64,000 nucleotides of DNA from Xestospongia muta. Lineage: Eukaryota > Porifera > Demospongiae > Haplosclerida > Petrosiidae. Positions within the stretch are counted from its first letter, which is position 1, and each line of letters starts with the position of its first letter. Below are positions 22,580 through 35,084 of this stretch, piece after piece. A model generated the notes under the pieces. That model made no database searches, was not told where the DNA came from, and saw only the letters and a program-made list of their open reading frames with translations. The position numbers and the translations under genes are program-made. The stretch is from the NCBI GenBank assembly GCA_963693285.1, contig OY848925.1, positions 2,024,932-2,088,931 of the forward strand. Reading direction: 5' to 3'.

Positions 22580-22765
22580 TGCATGGACCAAAAATGACCT
22601 TTTTATCTTTCTTTCCTCCAAGCATATAATGTCTACCTATGTGGCAGCAATATTGTTTATATTGAGAGGGTCCATGTTGTCCCATGTTACAGTCAGTCAT
22701 ACAACGAGAGGATCCCTCTCCTACACTAGTAATACCAGGAGTTAGTAACACTACCACTATCAAGT
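22580..22765 (-). pseudogene. Type II FReD exon 1 relic
   Basis: Reads VVVLLTPGITSVGEGSSRC, then TDCNMGQHGPSQYKQYCC, before losing frame. No exon 2 or 3 lies to the left. Confidence 0.8.
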
Positions 22766-22984
22766 CTAGTTAACTCATAAAGTGAGTTTGTAAATAAACA
22801 TTTATTATTGTGATGAGTGTAATTGTTCAAAGCTTCTAGCAATTCTCCTCTTAACATCTTCACAGTTTTACCAACTCATGACCACAAATCTATGTAACTC
22901 CAGTGACATTAACAATGATTACGTGTGTATAACATTAGTTGAACTTACATACTATACTATCAAAATACTCATACACTATTTAAC

Positions 22985-23880
22985 CTAATATATTGCTATA
23001 ACTATAGATAAATACAAACAAATATTGATACACTCAAAGAGTAGCAGGACACTAAGAAGAAAGGTCAAGAAGAAGTAAAGAAGCAGTTATAAGAGGGTAC
23101 TAGTGAAGCCAGTTTTACTAATGCTAAAAGAGATGAACTTAGAAAAGAAAAGAGAACTTGAGTAAAAGTATGGTGTGTGTGTGTGTGTGTGTGTGTGCAT
23201 CTGAGTTGTGGGTGGAGTTTTATTATTGTTGTCTTCTGTAGAAATGATTACAGAGTATCAATCAGGAGATGTCTCAAGTGGGAAATGAGGAGAAAGAATT
23301 TGAAGCTAAACTTGATGAACTAAAAACAGGTCTGTCACTTCCTTTTAATACATTATTTGAGATTATAATTTGGTAATTACATTAGTGAATTCTTCCTCCC
23401 TTATAAATCTGTTGTTGGTCAATATTAGAAAGATGATACATCTACTTATAAGCTATAAAGTAACAGAAGTGAGAATCAATTGTAGCTATGTCATTTAATG
23501 CCACACCTACAGTATATCTTTGTACATAAATGATTGAGTGTATAGTATTAATTTTCAACAATTTTGTATATCCAACTATTGTATGTTGTATTGTACAGGT
23601 CATGTGATGGCATCAATTATTAAAGATGAATTACTATGTATTTTAGATCACTTCAATATACAGGTATAGAGTACTATAATATCATGTATGTACATATAGT
23701 ATATAACTTTATATAGGTTGATAGTCCAGTATGTATGTTAAGTCAGGATACAAGTCATAATGTCCTTCATAGTAGTAATTCCAGTACTATGTTCAAGTTG
23801 TTTATGAAAGTGACTCATTTAGAAAAATAGCTCATGATTATCCTCAGGCTAAGAACAATGACAGTCATCCAAACATCTAG
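22985..23880 (+). pseudogene. SMC6-like relic (unit 2 copy)
   Basis: Collinear with 1-871: coiled-coil piece with EFEAKLDELK near 23,300-23,325, then pieces of exons 4 (23,432-23,480), 5 (23,600-23,662) and 6 (23,717-23,880). A (GT)n run sits at about 23,171-23,196. An additional one-base deletion lies in the EKI motif (about 23,825). Not functional. Confidence 0.75.
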
Positions 23881-24395
23881 GGTCAGCAAATTAATCCCAA
23901 CTATGTCATTAAATTAATTTGTTATGAAACCAATTGAGATGTCAATAAGCTATTGTTTTAAGTCACACTCATTATATCAATGAGTTACTACAGTACTATA
24001 TTTGGTAATTTATGAAGTATGCAGAAACCTCACATTGACTGTTTTGGTGATAAATAAACTTATTGTAAATATGAAATTTCTGATGTGTTAATTATCCAAT
24101 ACATTCAATTCCTGTTGATTTGGCATTATTTACTGAAGTTTATAAACTTCTATAAGTGTAAACATTAATTTATCAAAGCAAGCAAATAAACAACAACAGC
24201 AAACTAAAGTTAATAATGTCAGTATTTTAAGAATGACAATGTTTCATTTTAATAAATGAACACTTTATTTTTTAAAACTTTCAACCACTACTAAACTATA
24301 TTTTCTGAAATCATAATAATTATTGTAAAGGGACTACTAAAATAATTTCAATAATGTCTTTAATTAGCATATATTACCGAGGACATAATTTGTTA

Positions 24396-25373
24396 TTAGA
24401 CACGACATATTTTCATTTCAATATATGGTAGAGAATATTGCCAACCTTTCCAATGATACCATACAATGCCATCATTAGTATCAGCACCATAGACCATTTG
24501 AATTAGAGTGATGCAACTCTTATACCACCATGCACCACGCGTCACGTGTAGTTGCACAATTACCACCACTATATTGATCATTGTCATCATCTTTAGTACT
24601 AAATTTCATTAGATGATGATATGCAAGAGAGTCTCCAGCAGTACCACTATATCCAGATACATGGAGAATATAATCAGTGGTAGAACCACCTATGTAAAAG
24701 GTAGAGTAACTGGCATATGCGGTAGAACTATTTTTATCTCTCATATCAACTTGAAGTTGTATAGATACACTTCCATTAGCTAAATGATGGCGTTTGTTAA
24801 GTCCTAGCCAGTACTTTCCTGAGATATTGCCAAAACCATGGATATAATCAGTCCAGTTGAGATGGAAGTCAACAGAGCCATCCATTCTCCTTTGAAAGAC
24901 AATCCATCCACCACATCAGTCTCCATGTCACAATAGGCCTATACAATTATAGAGATGAGCAATCACTTTGTTAAAGACAATGCTGTACCTTAAAAGGTAA
25001 CATGTTGTCAGGTTTGAGAGAACAGACACCACTCTCATTCTTTTCCTTTCTCAAAGCATCAAGACAGTCCAGATAATGTACTTCAGGAGTAGTAGGTGGA
25101 TCATTAACAAAACAAGTACAGTTGTATTTTCCATTCTCCTTTAGTTCTATACAAGTACAAGAGAGATCTTGTCCTTCCTCATCCTTATAGCTTTACAACT
25201 ATACAGATACTCTGTAAGGAATTAGAATACAGAAATTATGAGTAATTTAATCAAGTATATAGCATAAACTCTTAGCTTTGAATAATATAATTTTAACCTT
25301 TTGGTTCCGGTGGACAATTTGCTATCACATAGCAGATAACAATAGCTAGAAAGAGAACAATAGTGAACTTCAT
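24396..25373 (-). pseudogene. Type I FReD gene with several frameshifts
   Basis: Exon 1 (25,298-25,373) is intact with signal peptide MKFTIVLFLAIVI. Exon 2 (24,989-25,211) is 223 nt, two longer than normal (GCTATAAGG in place of GCTAAGG), which shifts the frame and hits a stop. In exon 3 one base is lost in the GGGW motif (about 24,914), and about seven bases are inserted near 24,537-24,543 before the NCA cysteine. The residues around the lesions are still typical (DDDND, AWWYKSC, EMKICRV). This is the counterpart of the dead copy at 1,388-2,295. Confidence 0.85.
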
Positions 25374-25423
25374 TTCTGTTTTAGAATTGACACCTTTAGG
25401 TGTCTTTGTGATACTTAATGATT

Positions 25424-25452
25424 CCTTTATATAACATAAGATGGGACTCTCC
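25424..25452 (-). promoter_or_regulatory. Type I FReD promoter block
   Basis: TATATAAAGG at 25,424-25,433 and GGGACTCTCC at 25,443-25,452, with the same 19-bp offset. It lies upstream of a frameshifted gene. Confidence 0.5.
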
Positions 25453-25794
25453 CAGTGTTTATTATAACAGCTCAGTCATGGTGTCATCATTATCACACAG
25501 ATGTGATGGCAGACAAACTATACCTTTGACATAGTAGTATTATTTAAAATTAGTACAGAGAGAATTTATTCAGGTTAGTACCATCAGTACATTTAGTAGG
25601 TTTCATTTACTCTAAACATGAGTAATTAAAGCTGACTCATCATTATAATCATCCTGTGTCATCATCTTAGGTCAGCTAAATGTTACTATGTTTATGACCA
25701 CATTCTGCCTCTCTGTATCTTCAAGGTCATGTTACATTATCAATGTAAGGTAACCACACATTTTATAACAATTCAATCTTCACCTACACTAATT

Positions 25795-25965
25795 GTGCAT
25801 AGACAGAAAATATGTTTCCTTTCCTTTTTTGCATGGCCATACTGTTCCAAAAAAGAGAGGCCATGTTGTCAGTAAACTACATGATATGTTGTTGCTATGT
25901 GGTCCATTCAATACACTAGTAATACTGGGCTATTAGTAACCCTATAAGTTACACTACATTAACTA
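25795..25965 (-). pseudogene. Decayed type II FReD exon 1
   Basis: Ordered but weak similarity to type II exon 1 (AGAGAGGCCATGTTGTC, ACACTAGTAATACTGGG). Absent from unit 1 because of an indel. Confidence 0.55.
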
Positions 25966-26462
25966 TAATCAGAATAGTCAGTTCATGAAATGAGTGTGTA
26001 AATAAATAATAGCATTTATTATAGAGAAGACATATAACAACAACTTATGATATACCAATAGGAACAAAAGCCATGTACTGTGTATATATACAATTTTAAC
26101 AACATTGTGGCCCTTCAATTTCTAATTCACCAACTTTGAAATCATAATTCATTTTCTTCTTTATAATTGAGATCTCCCATTTTTTCTTTACAATTGAGAT
26201 CTCGTATTTATAGTTTGGATCCCTATTTATAATTCTGATCTCCTATTTATAGTTTGGGCCTCATTATAGTGTACTTTTTGTTCCATTTGCCAGCCCATAA
26301 CAAGTGTGGGTGTGCCCAGTCAAAACATAATCAATGCATTTGATTTCTGTTAATAAAAGTACTTTGAATTGTCTGTGACTTATTTGAGACTTGTAAAATT
26401 TTAAAAAATTTAAATTTTAAAAAGTAAACAATAGCAAATTAAAATTTCATTATTTAGGTATA

Positions 26463-27454
26463 TTAAGAACGGCGAGTTTTCATTTCAGTAAACAGTAAAG
26501 AATGTTCCCAACCTCTCCATGTATTCCAAGTAACTCCCTTCCCTTGAAGATCAACACCATATTGACCATTTAAGTTAGAGTAATAGCAGTCATTATACCA
26601 CCATGCACCAGTAAAATAAGTTGCACAATTACCACTGCTACCCCAATCACCAGGATCATTGTCATTGTCTTTTGTAGTAAATTTCATGAGGTTATGATAT
26701 GCAAGAGAATCTCCTGCAGTACCGCTATATCCAGATACATGGAGAGTATAGTCTGTGGTAGAACCACCTATGTAAAAGGTAGAGTAACTGGCATATGCAT
26801 TAGAACTATTTTTATCTCTCATATCAACTCGAAGTTGTGTAGATACACTTCCATTAGCTAAACGATGAAGTTTACTAAGTCCTAGCCAATACTCTCCTGA
26901 GGTGTTACCAAATCCATGAACATAATCAGTCCAGTTGAGATAGAAGTCAACAGAGCCATCCATTCTTCTTTGAAAGACAGTCCATCCACCACCATCAGTC
27001 TCCATATCACAATAGGCCTATACAATATATAAACATTAAGATTGTTATTTTTGGTAATGACAATGTTGTACCTTAAAAGGTGACATGTTGTCAGGTTTGA
27101 GAGAATAGATACCACTCTCATTCTTTCCATTCCTCAAAGCATCAAGACAGTCCAGATAATGTACTTCAGGAGTAGTAGGTGGATCATTAACAAAACAAGT
27201 ACAGTTGTATTTTCCTTTCTCCTTCAGTTCTATACAAGTACAAGAGAGATCTTGTCCTTCCTCATCTGTAGCTTTACAACTATACAAATACTCTGTTAAG
27301 AATTAGAATTAAGAAATTCATAACACTTTCATCAACTAAATAACAAAAATCTTAGATTTTGAATAATATAATTTTAACCTTTTGGTTCTGGTGGACAATT
27401 TGCTATCACACTGCAGACAACAATAGCTAGAAAGAGAACAATACTGAGCTTCAT
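26463..27454 (-). CDS. Secreted fibrinogen-related protein, type I (intact, 3 exons, 283 aa)
   Basis: Model: 27,379-27,454, 27,072-27,292, 26,463-27,017 on the minus strand (76 + 221 + 555 nt), all with GT/AG ends and matching phase. Signal peptide MKLSIVLFLAIVV; the six-Cys module begins EYLYSCKATDEEG; the fibrinogen domain has DNDND, SGNCA, GAWWYNDCY and SNLNGQYG and ends TEMKTRRS. Compared with its unit 1 partner (2,964-3,955), many visible replacements lie between the DNDND site and the SNLNG motif (PGDWGSSGNCATYF versus PGNWGISDNCAIHF). In known FReDs that region is next to the calcium and acetyl-group binding pocket. Ligand specificity may thus have shifted between copies (inference). 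An inner frame at 27,045-27,287 is exon 2 read through its donor and is not separate. Confidence 0.88.
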
Positions 27455-27504
27455 TTCTGTTTTAGAATTGACACCTTCACCTGTCTTTGTGGTACTCAAT
27501 GATT

Positions 27505-27533
27505 CCTTTATATAACATAAGATGGGACTCTCC
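27505..27533 (-). promoter_or_regulatory. Type I FReD promoter block
   Basis: TATATAAAGG at 27,505-27,514 and GGGACTCTCC at 27,524-27,533, 70 bp upstream of the ATG, as at 4,006-4,034. Confidence 0.55.
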
Positions 27534-27744
27534 CAATGTTTGTTATAACTGCTTAGTCATGGTGTCATCATTTTGACATGTGGGCAGACAAACTATATCT
27601 TTGATGTAATAGCATGATTTAAGATTAGTGTAGATTGTTTATTCAGGCTAGCATCATCAGCACATATGATAGGTTTTATATGTGCTGATGATGCACATAC
27701 TCTATCTACATGATTAATTAAACTGACTCATCATTATAACCAAG

Positions 27745-27900
27745 GACAGTGTCTACCTATTTGACTTGTCATCATTTTTTTAATATAGGGAGGGTCCCTT
27801 ATAATCCCATGTTAATTCTGTCAGTCATAAAGTGAGATAATCCCTGGACTACACTAGATGTAGTTAGTAATAATACCTCTAACAAAAGACAGCCATAATA
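27745..27900 (-). pseudogene. Decayed type II FReD exon 1
   Basis: Near-identical to 4,245-4,395. The open reading frame is lost. Confidence 0.6.
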
Positions 27901-28397
27901 ACAAAAAACAACAATTATTGTATTATGATATTTATAAAAACATTGAAGTATAGCTTTATAAGGTGTGGTTGTAACAATTTGCTATGAATATACTTAAAGT
28001 AATAACTATTACCAAAAATGTGACTTGAATGATTGATCATGAAATTATTAGTCTAGCAAGCTAGACCCTGCTCCTTTAGATAAGCTGAAGAGTGGAGGAA
28101 TTGGAATGTCCATCTTCAGCTTCCATAGAGGAGGGTCTAGAACTGAACTATTGGAATCTGCATGGGGCAGTACTGCAACATATATATACATAGTGTTTAT
28201 AACTTATTACAATTTCCAGAAGTTGATGAAATATCATTTTCCTACATTAGTGAACTGCCTTATTCCATTCTTTTCATAGTATAGAGTTGAAAGGCAACAA
28301 ACAGAAAAAACTCATGGGTCCACGAATAACAGTTTATATAACATTTTACACATTCCAATGGGGCAGCTTACTCCCTTTATTCTAATTGAGTTATTAG

Positions 28398-28401
<4 letters not shown>

Positions 28402-28451
<50 letters not shown>
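28402..28451. repeat. (TA)n microsatellite
   Basis: About 25 TA units, the unit 2 partner of 4,901-4,954. A frame translating as repeated YI is an artefact of it. Confidence 0.95.
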
Positions 28452-28452
<1 letters not shown>

Positions 28453-29716
28453 CAAACTTAACTGTGTGTATTATATATCACTAGTCTATTACTACAGAGT
28501 TATGTATTTTATGTTATATGTTACTCACATGATATATATTATATATCACTAGTAACTATATATATGGTGTGCTATGTTATTCACATGATAATAGTAGCAG
28601 TCATGTCAATTCAAGCTTCATTGATTTGAATAAGACTGGAGTAACAGATGTTTAATGTTATAAATAATGCAAACATAATTTGTATTTAAATAGTTCTCCC
28701 CAAATTAATTTCCAAGCCAAAAACTATTGAAAGAGTAAGTCAAGCTTTAGGGTCAGAATTAGAATGTTTATAATAATGGAATTGAATGAAATTAGCAGGT
28801 TAGGAAACAACAAACTTATGCTGACATAAATTGTCTGCTTTTTTTCTATTACTCAGTAACATTAATATAAAACCAAAAGGCACATAATATTAAGAGAAGA
28901 TAAGAATTGGGCAAGTTTAAAGCAAAGACTTCAATATACTATATTTAGGCTCCAATGCAAGTCTTGAGATTCTTCATAGAAAAGAGGAACAAAGTACTTA
29001 ATATTCCAGTATAGTCTCACTATTATGTTTCATCTATGTACAGTACAATATGGCTGTTAATTTTTATAGTGTATATATATCTGCTATAAATCCAATTTTA
29101 AAATTAGTATATTTGTATGGAAATTTTTGGTGGATTTTTTTTTTATTGTTGTTTGCACAGAATGAGTTTACTTACTATAGACAGCCACTATTGGAGTTGT
29201 CATTTTACATGACTAATACTTATAGATACAAAATTAGAATTATGAGATGTCTAGTTGCTTCCATTATAGATAATAAAATAGTATTAACTTTTTTTTTGCA
29301 GATCATGTTTTGAATGACTAACTTATCATTAGTATACATTATGAGCATATATTATTAAACATTAAAAGAATCAATTTTACTGATCTTAGGGTACTGTCAT
29401 AGTGTATAGGCTTTATTACAAAATATATATATATTAAACGTTGAAACAGTATATTCACATGTACATATTTTGTATTTTGCACTTTAAACATTATTCATTG
29501 CATCTGATGACCATACTAACATTGTGGGAGTACTCTAAGATTTGATGTACTACATTTATTAGTCTGTTTAATTGAATAACAACAAATTAATCATCAAACA
29601 GCCTATACTTAGAGGTTCCATATGTCACTTTATTAATATGCCTATTATGTATGAACTATACTATTAAACATAATGTGTGTAATCATCCTATGTAATAAGC
29701 AACTGGCATATGCATT
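28452..29716. other. Duplicated spacer, no gene seen
   Basis: Collinear with 4,955-6,240. The open frame 29,050-29,313 exists only because a poly(T) run differs by two bases from unit 1, so it is not credible. Confidence 0.6.
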
Positions 29717-30025
29717 TTTATCTCACATATCAATTCGTAGTTTTATAGATATGCTCCCATTAGCTAAATGATAGATGTTGTCAAGTCGTAGCCAATACTC
29801 TCCTGAGATGTTACCAAATCCATGAACATAATCAGTCCAGTTGAGATAGAAATCAACAGAGCCATCCATTCTTCTTTGAAAGACAGTCCATCCACCACCA
29901 TCAGTCTCCATGTCACAATAGGTCTATATGTAGTGAAATATGAAAATAAGTATACTAGAGCTGACCTCAAATGGAGTCTCTCCATCAGGATTGATAAGAT
30001 ATACACCACTACTGGTATCAATAAT
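29717..30025 (-). pseudogene. Truncated FReD relic (unit 2 copy)
   Basis: Same cut as 6,241-6,540. The first third of the fibrinogen exon reads openly ([14 protein letters not shown] to KLRIDM), preceded by the end of a type II exon 2. Nothing encodes the C-terminal half. Confidence 0.8.
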
Positions 30026-30737
30026 TATTATTGTTAATAATTCTAATTTTACTTTTCCAGATCAGTGAGAGAGTGAGCAATATCAACACCAATGTCATAA
30101 GACAATGCAACTCTGAAAAGCTTTTTCTGTTAGAAACAGAGTTACTAGGAGAGCTAGAATTAAGATTAGTAGTAGTACTACACTAGTTTGACTGTCATTC
30201 TTCTAATTAGATGCCATCCTTTTCTCATGAGGAGTAACAGTAACTAGTCCCAAAGAAGTCAATGTTACATGGCGCTTTGCTATATTCACAATGTTATTCA
30301 CTCACTATACGTTGCTTATCACAACAGTTACTATGATATTTATAGAAACATCGAGGTACAGCTTTTTATTGGTGTGGTCTAAAGAAATTTGCTATGAATA
30401 TACTTAAAGTAATAATTAACAAAGGGTGTGACGTGTGATTGACCACAAACTTATTATAGAATGTCTGTCTTCACTTTCTGTAGAGGAGGGTCAAGAAGCG
30501 ATTACTGCCCCATTAGAATGTGTGGCAGTACAGCAATATTTACATAGTGGTTGTAAATTGTTATTACAATTGCCACGAAGTTGATGAACATACCATTTTG
30601 AACTGCCTTATTCCATTCTTTTCATAGTATAAAGTCAAAGGACAACAAAAAAAGGAAATACCTCATGGGTCCATGAATAACAATTTATATAGCATTTTAC
30701 ACATTCCAATGGGGCAGTAAGGCAGTAAGTTTGCTTT

Positions 30738-31240
30738 AGACATGAGGTATTTTGTTTCAATATATGATAAAAAATATAGACAGCCTTTCCAAGAGAACCA
30801 CATAATGCCTTTTGTTGTGTCATCACCATAACAACCACTTAAAGTAGTAACAGTCACTATACTACCATGCACCAGTAGATTAAATTAGCACTACTACCGC
30901 AATTACAAGCATCATTGTCATTGTCTTTGGTGGCAAATTTCATGAGATGATGCTAACTAAAAAGAGAGTCTCCAGAAGTACCAGTATATTCAGATACATG
31001 GAGAGTATAATCAGTTGTAGTATTACCTATGTAAAAGGTAGAGTAACTGGAATAACCATCTTTATCTCTCATATCAACTTATAGTTGTGTAGATACATTC
31101 TCATTAGCTAAAGAATGGATGATACCAACTCCTAACCAATACTATCCAAAACCATGAACATAACAAGTTCAGTCGAGAAGGATGTCAACAGAGGTATCCA
31201 TTTTTCTTTGAAAGACAATCCATCCACCATCATCAATACC
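30738..31240 (-). pseudogene. FReD exon 3 relic, nearly full length
   Basis: Spans most of the fibrinogen exon in decayed form: TEMK-like end near 30,750, WYGSIVTV-like cysteine region near 30,860, GSTTDYTLHV region near 31,000, FQRR region near 31,205. Many stops and shifts. It retains the 319 bp lost from 7,255-7,440. Confidence 0.8.
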
Positions 31241-31403
31241 ATATTGACCAATTTAAAAATTGAATCATATCAGATATATTGTAGAAAAAGAAACAGAAAC
31301 AATGAACAAACTATATTTTATGAAATAATACAAAACGAAAAGTACTAAAACAATTACAGTAATGTCTTTGATCAATAAATATTACTGAGGAAATGTTATG
31401 TTA

Positions 31404-32381
31404 TTAGATACGACGTACTTTCATTTCAGTATATGATAGAGAATATTCCCAACCTTTCCAATAATACCATATAATACCACTATCAGTATCAAAACCATAA
31501 AGACCATTTAAGTTAGAGTTATAGCAGTGTTTATACCACCATGCACCAGTAACAAAATTGGCACAATTACCTCCAGTAAGAAGATCATTGTCATTGTCTT
31601 TAGTACTGAGTTTCACAAGATTATGATATGCAAGAGAGTCTCCAGCAGTACCATTATATCCAGATACATGGAGAGTATAATCAGTGGTAGAATTATCTAT
31701 GTAAAAGGTAGAGTAACTGGCATATGCACTGTTATCATCTTTATCTCTCATGTCAACTCGTAGTTTTGTAGATACGCTCCCATTAGCTAAACGATTGATG
31801 TTGTCAAGTCCTAGCCAATACTCTCCAGAAGTGTTACCAAAACCATGAACATAATTAGTCCAGTTGAGATAGAAATTAACAGAACCATCCATTCTTCTTT
31901 GAAAGACAGTCCATCCACCACCATCAGTCTCCATGTCACAATAAGCCTATAGATACATGTAGTATGATATGAAAATAGTATACTAGAGCTGACCTCAAGT
32001 GGAATCCCTCCATCAGGATTGATAAGATATACACCATTGATAGTATAACCTGCTTCATACCAGGCCTTACAGTCTAGTAGAGCTACAGTATATACCATAT
32101 AATAAAATAAATACACATTAATTGATAGAAGACAAATTTATATTACTTGGGCATGACTTTGATCGTGTTGGTGGACAGGAAATTATCTTTTTCCTTCCAT
32201 TTTCTTCAAAGTGTAATCTCTTTCCATAGTTACCAATTAGACAGCAGTATTGCTTATATAGAGAGGGTCCGTGTTGTCCCATGTAACAGTCAGCTGTCAT
32301 ACAGGGAAAGGATCCCTGTCCTACACTAGTAATATCAGGAGTTAGTAACACTACTACTAACAATATGATAACCATAGTCAT
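31404..32381 (-). CDS. Secreted fibrinogen-related protein, type II (intact, 3 exons, 288 aa)
   Basis: Model: 32,147-32,381, 31,994-32,082, 31,404-31,946 on the minus strand (235 + 89 + 543 nt). Nearly the same protein as 7,605-8,582. It has a signal peptide MTMVIILLVVVLLTPDI, the Cys-rich module (CMTADCYMG, QYCC, CPPTRSKSCP), exon 2 with DCKAWYEAGYTINGVYL, and a fibrinogen exon with DNDND, GNCA, GAWWYKHC and SNLNGLYG ending EMKVRRI. Differences from unit 1 are few (for example GNYG for GKYG, and WYYWKGWEY for WYHWKGWKY). This pair therefore diverged less than the type I pair, through recent conversion or stronger constraint. Likely a soluble lectin. Confidence 0.88.
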
Positions 32382-32462
32382 AGTATGTTAGGATAGTCAC
32401 TATAGTTAAACAATAACTACACTTAGACTTCAAACTGGCTTTCTTGTAATTGAATTATTAGC

Positions 32463-33066
32463 TACTCCTACTACATATAACAACTCTATGTATCATATAT
32501 CACTAACACTACAGTTATGTATGGTATGCTATGTTACTCACATGAGACCAGTAGGAAATGTTTTGACTAATACATCAAACATTAGCATACTCCCTATAAT
32601 GTTAGTATGGTTACATGATGCTATGAATAATGTTTAAAGTGAAACATGTTTCTGCTAATTTGTAGATGACAATATATATCTATTTGTTCACAAGTACATG
32701 TACAAATGATTGATTCATTATTTAAAGATATGTATGTACTATAATTATCAATTTGATATCAGTATTGCTTATATGGAGAATACATACATATCTTTAAATG
32801 ATTAATCAGTCATTTGTACATGTAGTTGTATACAAATAACTACATACTGTCATCTAAAATTACCAGATGTTTCACTTTAAACATTATTCATTGTATCATG
32901 TAACCATACTAACATTGTAGGGAATATACTAATGTTTCAAGTACTGTAGCTAGTCAAAACAACTGCTACTACTATTGTATCATATACTAACATAGTATAC
33001 CATACATAACTGTAGTGTATAGACTAGTGATATATAATACATACAGTTAAAATTGTTACATATATA
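32463..33066. repeat. Long imperfect inverted repeat (foldback structure)
   Basis: The arms run from about 32,463 inward to 32,737 and from about 32,779 outward to 33,066, around a spacer of about 40 bp. Matching pairs include GTTTTGACT (32,560) with AGTCAAAAC (32,952-32,960), TTTAAAGTGAAACAT with ATGTTTCACTTTAAA, AAAGATATGTATGTA with TACATACATATCTTT, and CTACAGTTATGTATGGTAT with ATACCATACATAACTGTAG. The outer part is the standard 5' flank of type II FReD genes. It may therefore be a head-to-head duplication of that flank, or a foldback MITE. No clear target-site duplication was seen. It lies in the 3-kb block missing from unit 1. Confidence 0.85.
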
Positions 33067-33180
33067 TCCTACACTAGTAATATCAGGAGTTAGTAGCATT
33101 ACCACTAAACCCTTACAATATGATAACTATAGTCACAATATGTTAGGATAGTGACTATAGTGAAATAATGACCACACTTA
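33066..33180 (-). pseudogene. Type II FReD signal-exon scrap
   Basis: Matches the first codons and upstream sequence of type II genes (CCTACACTAGTAATATCAGG, TTAGGATAGTGACTATAG) without the rest of the exon. Confidence 0.65.
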
Positions 33181-33199
33181 GACTGTAAAAAGTGCTTAA

Positions 33200-33890
33200 T
33201 CTAATTGAGTTATTAGCTACTATATATATAAATATATGTATTATAATATATATCACTAGTTGTTTCTCTACAGTTCTGTATGGTATGCTATGGTGCTCCT
33301 GTGCTCATATGATAGTATTACCAGTCATATCAATTCAAGTTCATTGATATAAAATAACACTGGAGTAACAGATATTGTTTCAGTAAATGAGTAACTTAAT
33401 GAAGTGTTATAAATAATGCAAATATAATGTTTGAATAATTCTCCCCAAATTAATTTCCAAACCAAAAGGCACGAATTATAACTGAAAAAGTAAGTCTAGA
33501 CTCAGTCAAGTCAATAAGTCAAGCTTTAGGGTGAGAATCAAAATGTTTATAATAATGGAATTAAATGAAATTAGCAGGTTAACAAACAACAAACGTATGC
33601 TGATATAAGTTGTTTTCTTTTGTTCTATTACTTAGTAACATTAATATAAAACCAAAAGGCACATAATATTAGAGAAGATAAGAATTGGCATATTTAAAAC
33701 AAAGATATTAACATACTATATTCAGGTACCAATGCAGGTCCTGAGGTTCTTCATAGAAAAGAGGAACAAAGTACTTTATATTCCAGTATGGTTTCACTAT
33801 TATGTTTCACAATATGTATAGTACAATATGGTTGTTAAAATAACATATTAATTATAGTGTATATATATCTGCTAAAGGTCTAATTTTAAA
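33200..33890. repeat. Third copy of FReD spacer repeat
   Basis: Similar in order to 4,860-5,620 and 28,360-29,110 (AATTCTCCCCAAATTAATTT, AACCAAAAGGCAC and other blocks). No coding potential seen. Confidence 0.7.
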
Positions 33891-33924
33891 TTGGTCAATA
33901 TGGTATTGAGGGGTTGGGAATATT

Positions 33925-34020
33925 TCCCTTTCTCCTTTAGTTCTATACAAGTACAAGAGAGATCTTGTCCTTCCTCATCCTTTCCTTAGCTTTGCAACTA
34001 TACAGATACTCTGTAAGGAT
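33925..34020 (-). pseudogene. Type I FReD exon 2 scrap
   Basis: Begins with the acceptor and the YSCKA codons, then has a 5-nt insertion (GCTAAGGAAAGGATG). It ends after the CIELKE codons. No signal exon or fibrinogen exon is attached. Confidence 0.75.
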
Positions 34021-34094
34021 TTAGAATTTAAAAAATTAATAATATTTTAATCAAGTAAATAACGAAACTCTTAGCATTTGAACAATAGAATTTT

Positions 34095-34160
34095 GTACTG
34101 ACTCAGTATACTACAACTCTGACCTGTAGTATACTAAGTCAGTATACTACAACTCACGTG
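34095..34160. repeat. Short direct and inverted repeat of a 15-bp motif
   Basis: CAGTATACTACAACT occurs twice directly, and its inverse TGTAGTATACT lies between them, so the segment can form a hairpin. Confidence 0.75.
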
Positions 34161-35084
34161 AACATGTACAGTTTGCTAACTTAATATTTAAATACTGACA
34201 TTGCAACTGCGAAGGTTTCTTATTCTACCTTACAAAATTGATGTTTCTAGTTCACAGGTGTCAATGGTGTAGAATATATTGTCAGGTTTATGTGCTGACT
34301 CCTGGATAATGAAGAATATGTGTTATAATTAATGTTTTCTTTTTGTTCTGTATGTCACTGACACTGATCTATATTGAGTTTGTACAATTGTTTAGTCAGC
34401 ATCTCACTCCTTCTATGTCACTAGGAATGGACTGGGATTAATATAATGGCATTGATCTGTGGAATATTTGTAAAAGTCTAGTCTGTAACATCTTGTAAAA
34501 TGTTCTATCAATATTACAGGTTGTAATTTTCTGTAGACTACAGATAATAGGTCAGTCAACTTTAATCTTATTGCTTGATTTACTGTTGTCTGTTTATCAC
34601 ATTACTCATGAGCACTTCATTCTATTCAATGATATCTCACATTACTATATCTACAGGTATTAAATATTAAAGATATAGATTGTGGATCAACTTATAAATT
34701 ATATTTTATATATCACTGTCACCGTAGGCAGTCAATTAAGAAAATAAACATTTTCTCATAATATTCTTGTGTTCTCTTTCTTTATAGAGCTAGTCCTATC
34801 TATTGAATAAAATTCACATTAAATGCTAATAAATATTCTTGTAATACTGTCAATATAATATTGTAATCTCAGTGTATAAATATTATTACTTCTTACTTCT
34901 GTCTTATTTCTATAGCAATGTTGAACATCAGGGTCAAGGCTCAATCTATCTCATCTATCTCAAAGAGCCTGGGGTGTAATTTACAGCATACACTACTAGT
35001 TTACATTAACTCATAATACATCATTACTCTTAATTTCTTTTTATTTCTATAGGATCGTTGGAGATCAGGTAAAGGCTCAAGACT
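34161..35084. other. Spacer, no gene seen
   Basis: A short internal duplication lies at 34,905-34,985 versus 35,035-35,085 (TTTCTATAG, GTTGGA/GAACATCAGG, TCAAGGCTCAA). It resembles exon ends with acceptor-like TTTCTATAG, but I cannot name a gene. It is related to 14,140-14,300. Confidence 0.5.

Noticed and set aside
28358..28552. Open frame with repeated YI dipeptides
   Set aside because: It is the TA microsatellite read as protein.
4899..33066. Possible CRISPR-like or regularly spaced repeats
   Set aside because: The organism is eukaryotic, and the repeats are gene duplicates, microsatellites and an inverted repeat without regular spacers.
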